Source of the DNA: BP-133 sp040756995 | GTDB lineage: Bacteria > Actinomycetota > Acidimicrobiia > IMCC26256 > BP-133 | Direction of reading: 5' to 3' | Length of the DNA stretch: 64,000 bases | Assembly: GCA_040756995.1 (NCBI GenBank) | Contig: JBFLYK010000002.1 | Location: forward strand, 1 to 64,000 | Shown: positions 59,802 to 64,000 of the stretch, piece by piece | Position numbering within the stretch: position 1 is the first letter of the stretch | Layout: each line of letters opens with the position of its first letter | Made by a program: the position numbers and the translations under genes | Notes under the pieces: generated by a model | What the model saw: only the letters and a program-made list of their open reading frames with translations | What the model was told of the DNA's origin: nothing | The model's database searches: none

Positions 59802-60947
59802 ATGCGCCAGTACATGCAGAAGCTCGTGCCCGCCGACGAACTCCTCTGCCACCAGCTGCCCGAGACCTTCGCCACGGTGGGGGAGTCGGACATCTCCTGG
59901 ACCGAGAAGATCTGGGCGTCACTGTTCGCCAAGGACGGATCGCTGCAGATCGACTGCGGGCTCGGCAAGTACCACAACCGCAACGTCATGGACATGTTCG
60001 CCGGGATCTCCCGGGGCAAGGAGCAGTGGACGGTGCGGGCCAGCCGGCGCCTGTCCGACGACCCGGAGCGCACCGGCGTGGGCCCGTTCGACTACGGCGT
60101 ATCCGAACCGCTGAAGACCGCCTGGTTCCGGCTGCGGGAGAACGACGCCCTGCCGCTCAGCTTCGACGTCACCTGCCGGGCGATCCTCCCGCCGTTCCTC
60201 GAGCGCGGCGACCGCCAGCGCGAGCCGCTCGGGTATCGGATTTGCTCCGACATTCTCCGCTACCACCAGGCAGTCGTGATCAGCGGGTGGGTGAAGGTCG
60301 GCGACGAGACGTACCGCATCGACGAGAAGCACTGGACCGGCTTCCGCGACCACTCCTGGGGTGTGCGGATGGACGTGGGGGAGATGCCCCGCGATGTCTT
60401 CGTCCCCAACCGGCTGACGAGCAACTTCATCCTGCAGTGGAGTCCGATGGTCTTCACCCGGCCCGACGGGTCGATGTACGAGATCCACCACTACCTGCAG
60501 GAGGTCGACGGCCGGGTCACCTACTTCTCGGGCTTCGAGAACCAGGCCGACGGCAGCCAGGTGAACATCAACGGGATGCGGGACGAACTCAAGTACGACC
60601 CGGGCAACCGCCGCCTCCTCGGCGGGTATCTGGAGCTCGACATGGGCTGGGGCCGCACCCGGCGCATCGAGGTCGAACCGGTGAGCGACACCGGCTTCCA
60701 CCTCGGCACCGGCCTCTACTTCGGCTTCAAGGGGCACCGGCACGGCATGTGGCTCGGGCCGGATCACCTTGACGGGGAACGGTTCGACGACTGCTCCGAC
60801 TACTACACCGCCCGGGAGGTCCATCAGCTGCGGGACTGTGTCGTCCGGGTCAGCGAAGGGGACGCGACCGGCTACGGCATCTTCGAGACGATCGTCGTCG
60901 GAGAGCACCCGAGATACGGACTCGACCGGGAGCTGTCCTTCCTGTGA
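59802..60947 (+). CDS. HRDHSWG-type protein, long form (AttH/CrtC-like suspected)
   Basis: 381-residue soluble protein rich in aromatic beta strands. GFRDHSWGVRMD matches CHRDHSWGERRWD of the shorter protein at 17447, and similar context (phi-Tyr-x-Gly loops, SGFENQADGS) suggests the same fold, tentatively a lipocalin-like AttH/CrtC superfamily. RBS AGGAAAGG. Last gene of the carboxylase operon; followed by an 85-base gap with a palindrome. A role in binding or modifying the hydrophobic substrate is possible. Confidence 0.8.
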   Translation: MRQYMQKLVPADELLCHQLPETFATVGESDISWTEKIWASLFAKDGSLQIDCGLGKYHNRNVMDMFAGISRGKEQWTVRASRRLSDDPERTGVGPFDYGVSEPLKTAWFRLRENDALPLSFDVTCRAILPPFLERGDRQREPLGYRICSDILRYHQAVVISGWVKVGDETYRIDEKHWTGFRDHSWGVRMDVGEMPRDVFVPNRLTSNFILQWSPMVFTRPDGSMYEIHHYLQEVDGRVTYFSGFENQADGSQVNINGMRDELKYDPGNRRLLGGYLELDMGWGRTRRIEVEPVSDTGFHLGTGLYFGFKGHRHGMWLGPDHLDGERFDDCSDYYTAREVHQLRDCVVRVSEGDATGYGIFETIVVGEHPRYGLDRELSFL

Positions 60948-60979
60948 AGTAATCGAGACCTAGAGCAATCCATGGTGAT

Positions 60980-61001
60980 TAGTCGAGTGCTCGACTAGAA
61001 T
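60980..61001 (+). promoter_or_regulatory. operator-like palindrome at the second binding-protein promoter
   Basis: TAGTCGAG-TG-CTCGACTA (60980-60997), 8-bp perfect arms, directly followed by a -10-like TAGAAT (60996-61001) 32 bases before the ATG. No clear -35 is seen. A factor bound here would control the second uptake cassette separately from the carboxylase operon. Confidence 0.55.
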
Positions 61002-61032
61002 TGCGAGCCGGCCGGGGGGCAAGGAGGGGGAG

Positions 61033-62667
61033 ATGAAGGCACGACTCCGTGGTTGCACTGTGCGACTGACCGCGGTGGCGGCAGCGCTGCTGCTCGTCGG
61101 CACGGCCTGCGGCAACCGCAGTTCCGATGCCGAGATCCGAGCGTTGTTCAACGGTGCCGGCGGTACCGGCCAGGCCGCCGCTCCGGCGCCGGGGGAGGCG
61201 GAGGACAGTGCCGCTCCCGCCCCGACCGATGATTCCGGCGCCGGAGTCATCGACAGCAGCGGGGGCGACACCTCAGCGGCCGGCGCGGCGGGCGCCGGTG
61301 GGGCGTCGAGCGCCGGCAGCGGCGCCGCGTCATCGGGCGGCGGTACGGCGGCGGGGGCGTCGCGGTCGGCGGCGTCGTCGGGTGCCGGGGGCGCGTCGTC
61401 GGCCCGGGGCAAGGCGGCCGGGACACCGGGCGCCGGTGGCGGCGCGGCCGGAGCCGGCCCATCGCCGGCCGGCGGCCGGCAGGCGGCCATCGCCGCGCCG
61501 GGAGCCAAGGGACCCGGCCCGGTGCCGGCTCCCGGTGGGTCCGGCGGCTGCACCGGATCGGAACCGCCGATCATCATCGGTACCGTCGGCACGACGTCGG
61601 GTGTGCTCGGCGACGTGTACGGCAGTGGCTTCAAGACGTTGAAGGCCTGGGTGGCGGCGATCAACGCCGCCGGCGGCATCAACTGCCACCCCGTCAAGCA
61701 CCTGCTGGCCGACGACGGTGCCGACCCCGCCCGCCACCAGGCGTTGGTGCGGCAGTTCGTCGAGCAGGAGAAGGTCATCGCCCTGGTGTGGCAGGCGGCG
61801 GCGCTCTCCGCCGGCGCCAGCAAGGACTACGAGATCCAGAACAAGGTGCCGGTGATCTCGCAGGACGGCGGCATGTTCTACTTCTACGACACGCCCGTCC
61901 ACTTCCCGGTCGGCGCCAACGGCGACGTCCTCCAGCGGGTGACCGTGGAAGCCGGAGCACAGATCGCCATCCCCCAGGGGAAGAAGAAGGCGGCGGTCAT
62001 CACCTGCCAGGAGATCGAGTACTGCAGCGTCGCCGACAAGATCTTCCCCGACCAGGCCAAGCAGAGCGGCTTCGACGTCGTCTATCAGGCCAAGGCGACG
62101 CTGACCCAGCCCGATTACACCTCACAGTGCCTGTCGGCCCGCAACGCCGGCGCCGAGGTGTTCCTCACCGCCTTCGACGGCGCCACCGACCAGCGGATCA
62201 TGGCCTCCTGCATCAAGCTCGGCTACCGCCCGATCCTCGTGGCGTCGTCGAACCAGCAGAGCCAGGACTGGCTGACCGACCCCAACATGGAAGGCGCGGT
62301 GGTCGGTAGCTCGTTCCTGCCGTGGTTCCTGTCGGAGAATCCGGCCATCGCCGAGTACCAGGCAGCGGTGAAGAAGTACTCGCCCGGGTCGCCGTTCGAG
62401 GCCTCGGGGATCGGCGCCTGGGCGGCGGCCAAGACGTTCGAGCACATCGCCCGGGTGATCGGCAAGGACGACGTGCCGACCAAGGACAAGATCTTCGAAG
62501 GCGCCTACGCCCTCAACGGTGACGACCTCGGCGGCATCGTCTACCCGATGCGGTTCAGCACCGAGCTGCCCCGCAAGAAGGTCGGCTGTGGTTGGGCGGT
62601 GGCCCTGGTGAAGGGTAAGTCGACCAGCAACGGCAAGATGTTCTGCCTGAAGGGCATGGAGCCGTGA
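61033..62667 (+). CDS. ABC importer solute-binding lipoprotein, Leu/Ile/Val type
   Basis: 544-residue lipoprotein. Signal sequence with lipobox LLVGTAC (Cys at about 26), then an extraordinarily long Ala/Gly/Ser/Pro linker (about residues 40-170), then the binding domain from PPIIIGTVGTTSG. Domain blocks match the partial gene at 1 (INAAGGINCHPVK versus INDRGGLNGHPVQ; GADPARHQALV). Cys in NCHPV, ITCQEIEYCS, SCIKLG and MFCLKG suggest disulfides. RBS AGGAGGGGGAG. Its stop overlaps the next surface-protein gene. The remaining transporter genes are probably beyond the right edge. Confidence 0.93.
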   Translation: MKARLRGCTVRLTAVAAALLLVGTACGNRSSDAEIRALFNGAGGTGQAAAPAPGEAEDSAAPAPTDDSGAGVIDSSGGDTSAAGAAGAGGASSAGSGAASSGGGTAAGASRSAASSGAGGASSARGKAAGTPGAGGGAAGAGPSPAGGRQAAIAAPGAKGPGPVPAPGGSGGCTGSEPPIIIGTVGTTSGVLGDVYGSGFKTLKAWVAAINAAGGINCHPVKHLLADDGADPARHQALVRQFVEQEKVIALVWQAAALSAGASKDYEIQNKVPVISQDGGMFYFYDTPVHFPVGANGDVLQRVTVEAGAQIAIPQGKKKAAVITCQEIEYCSVADKIFPDQAKQSGFDVVYQAKATLTQPDYTSQCLSARNAGAEVFLTAFDGATDQRIMASCIKLGYRPILVASSNQQSQDWLTDPNMEGAVVGSSFLPWFLSENPAIAEYQAAVKKYSPGSPFEASGIGAWAAAKTFEHIARVIGKDDVPTKDKIFEGAYALNGDDLGGIVYPMRFSTELPRKKVGCGWAVALVKGKSTSNGKMFCLKGMEP

Positions 62668-64000
62668 TCGCCCTCCGGGGGCGGCCGGTCTCCCTGGCGG
62701 TGGCCGGAACCGTGCTGGCGCTCGGGCCGGTCGCCGGCTGGGTGGCGCCGGCCGCCGGCGAGAGCCGGTTCTCCGGGACGTTCGCCGGGCTGGCGGCGGC
62801 CGACGGCGTACGGGTCACGCTCGTCCAGCCCGGCGTCACGCTGACCAAGACGCTGGTGGACCTCGGCGGCCCGTCGGCCCAGGCGGCCGTGAACTCGCTG
62901 GGCGAGAGCCGGGCGTTCGCGTCGTTCCCCTATCCCGGCGACACGGTGGCCGGAGCCCACGGCCTGCTGCGGGGGGCGGGCAACATCCCCGCCCCGGCCT
63001 ACCCGCTGTACATCTCGTCCGACCACCCGGCCGCTCCCCAGGCGGAAGCGGGGGACGGGCCGTACCGTCTGCAGGCGCAGAGCACCGAAGCGGCGTCGAA
63101 GTCGCTGGCCAATGTCGGGCTGCGGATCGAGGGTCTCGGCGATCTCGGGCTCAGCCGGTCGGAATCCTCGGTGGAGTCGACGGCCGAGCGGGTGGCTGCC
63201 CACGCCCGCACCGAGACCAGTGCCTTCTCGGTCGGCCCTCTGCGCATCGGCCGTGTCCTGTCGGTGGCTGACATCGTCCTCGGTCAGGACGGGCTCCTCA
63301 CCCGCAACGCTTCGACGACCGTGGTGGGCGCCATGGTCGGCAACGCGCCGGTGGAGATCACCGCCGGCGGGGTCAGCGTGGCCGGCGCCGCCGGCCCGGC
63401 CGCCGATCTCGGCGCCGTCAACGAGGCGCTGAAGGGTGCCGGGATCACCGTGGAGTTGCTGCCGAAGGCGGAGAGTCCCACCGGTGTGACGTCACCGGCG
63501 CTGCGGATCACGTCGCAGGACAAGTCGGGCAGCGCCATCACCTACGTGCTCGGCCGAGCCTCGGCCTCCGTGGAGGGAACGGCGTCGTCGCCGATCATCG
63601 AAGAGAGCGGCTCGACCGCGACGCCCGATCCGGGAACGGAAGGGTCGGCCCCGGCGCCATCGGCGGCGGAGCCGGCCATCGCCCAGGCCGAGTTCCCCGC
63701 TGAAACAACGGAGAGCCCGTCGGTCGACGACGAGCTCGTCATGGAGGTGCCGGCGGTCACCGACAGCGCCTTCGGATCGGGCGATGCCCTGTTCGGCGAT
63801 TCCGGAGCCGGCGCTCCAGTGTTCGCCGGCCGTTCCGGTCCGGTGTCGGAGGCAGAGCTTGCTGAATCAGCGGCGCCGACGGTGCGGCTCACGCCGCCGC
63901 GGCGCATGGCGCCGGTGGCGCGGGGTGCCGACAGCCGGGTGGCGATCCTGGCCACGAGGGCCTTGCTCAACGGTGGTGACACCCGGCCGCTCTACGGCGC
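62664..64000 (+). CDS. secreted surface protein, PYPGD family (3' partial)
   Basis: Open frame from GTG 62664 (overlapping the binding-protein stop) to the right edge, at least 445 residues. Signal peptide with hydrophobic stretch LAVAGTVLALGPVAG and cut after PAAG. FPYPGDTVAGAHGLLRGAG and YPLYISSDHP match the protein at 5465, as do KGAGITVELLPKA versus KAAGITVEILPAR and the following ITYVLGRASASV. Any C-terminal anchor lies outside the window. Same presumed role as its paralogue. Confidence 0.85.
   Translation, partial: MIALRGRPVSLAVAGTVLALGPVAGWVAPAAGESRFSGTFAGLAAADGVRVTLVQPGVTLTKTLVDLGGPSAQAAVNSLGESRAFASFPYPGDTVAGAHGLLRGAGNIPAPAYPLYISSDHPAAPQAEAGDGPYRLQAQSTEAASKSLANVGLRIEGLGDLGLSRSESSVESTAERVAAHARTETSAFSVGPLRIGRVLSVADIVLGQDGLLTRNASTTVVGAMVGNAPVEITAGGVSVAGAAGPAADLGAVNEALKGAGITVELLPKAESPTGVTSPALRITSQDKSGSAITYVLGRASASVEGTASSPIIEESGSTATPDPGTEGSAPAPSAAEPAIAQAEFPAETTESPSVDDELVMEVPAVTDSAFGSGDALFGDSGAGAPVFAGRSGPVSEAELAESAAPTVRLTPPRRMAPVARGADSRVAILATRALLNGGDTRPLYG

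Overview
The window is GC-rich, densely packed bacterial DNA with many GTG starts and many ATGA/GTGA stop-start overlaps. F420/flavin luciferase-like oxidoreductases, a mycothiol-type DinB-fold protein and at least one promoter suggesting leaderless transcription point to an actinobacterium. The amount of acyl-CoA, CoA-transferase and DUF35-thiolase metabolism would suit an Acidimicrobiia-like or actinomycete degrader of hydrophobic compounds (inference; no rRNA or other taxonomic marker is present). I see no tRNA, rRNA, insertion sequence, phage gene or CRISPR array. No gene-free stretch exceeds about 165 bases; the largest (41263-41422 and 47122-47283) hold inverted repeats described below.

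Layout. 1-6.9 kb: a branched-chain-amino-acid-type ABC importer (binding protein cut by the left edge, two small membrane proteins, a fused LivH-LivM permease, two ATPases) plus a secreted surface protein. 6.9-18.9 kb: a catabolic block with an SDR, luciferase-like oxidoreductase, acyl-CoA dehydrogenase, aldehyde dehydrogenase, FCD-type GntR regulator, amidohydrolase, CaiB CoA-transferase, a DUF35/thiolase-like pair lacking the thiolase cysteine, an HRDHSWG-motif protein and a SnoaL-like protein. 18.9-27.9 kb: a PEP-utilizer-like protein without ATP-grasp domain, another F420-type oxidoreductase, a BKACE enzyme, a lipoprotein, a paired acyl-CoA dehydrogenase, a second DUF35/thiolase pair and a TetR regulator. 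28-41.3 kb: a Baeyer-Villiger-type monooxygenase, hydrolases, SDRs, a zinc alcohol dehydrogenase, an acyl-CoA ligase, a methyltransferase, an amidohydrolase and a permuted-looking CaiB protein. 41.4-44.8 kb: a crotonase, two tiny acidic proteins, an epoxide-hydrolase-type enzyme, a DinB-fold enzyme and a tiny membrane protein.

44.9-60.9 kb is the most unusual part. Four times, a stand-alone phosphohistidine 'swivel' protein (the mobile domain of PEP synthase/PPDK with its histidine kept) is followed by a member of a family I do not recognise, sharing a signature like CDSRMAVCDTGPY. One pair lies in a minus-strand unit behind a MarR regulator; three lie in a plus-strand operon that continues into an acyl-CoA ligase, a winged-helix-like protein, biotin carboxyl carrier, biotin carboxylase, a carboxyltransferase whose usual metal-binding lysine is Glu, a DUF35 protein, a thiolase and a second HRDHSWG-type protein. 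No kinase or ATP-grasp domain of the PEP-synthase type is in the window. A working hypothesis is a phosphate-assisted, biotin-dependent carboxylation of a ketone, followed by CoA ligation and thiolysis, by analogy with acetophenone degradation.

61.0-64.0 kb: a second full-length binding protein followed by a second copy of the surface protein (cut by the right edge), so the window is bracketed by two related uptake/surface cassettes. Four near-identical 17-bp palindromes (core ATCCAGGAT), all between divergent genes, look like operators of the GntR regulator and link four catabolic blocks into one putative regulon.
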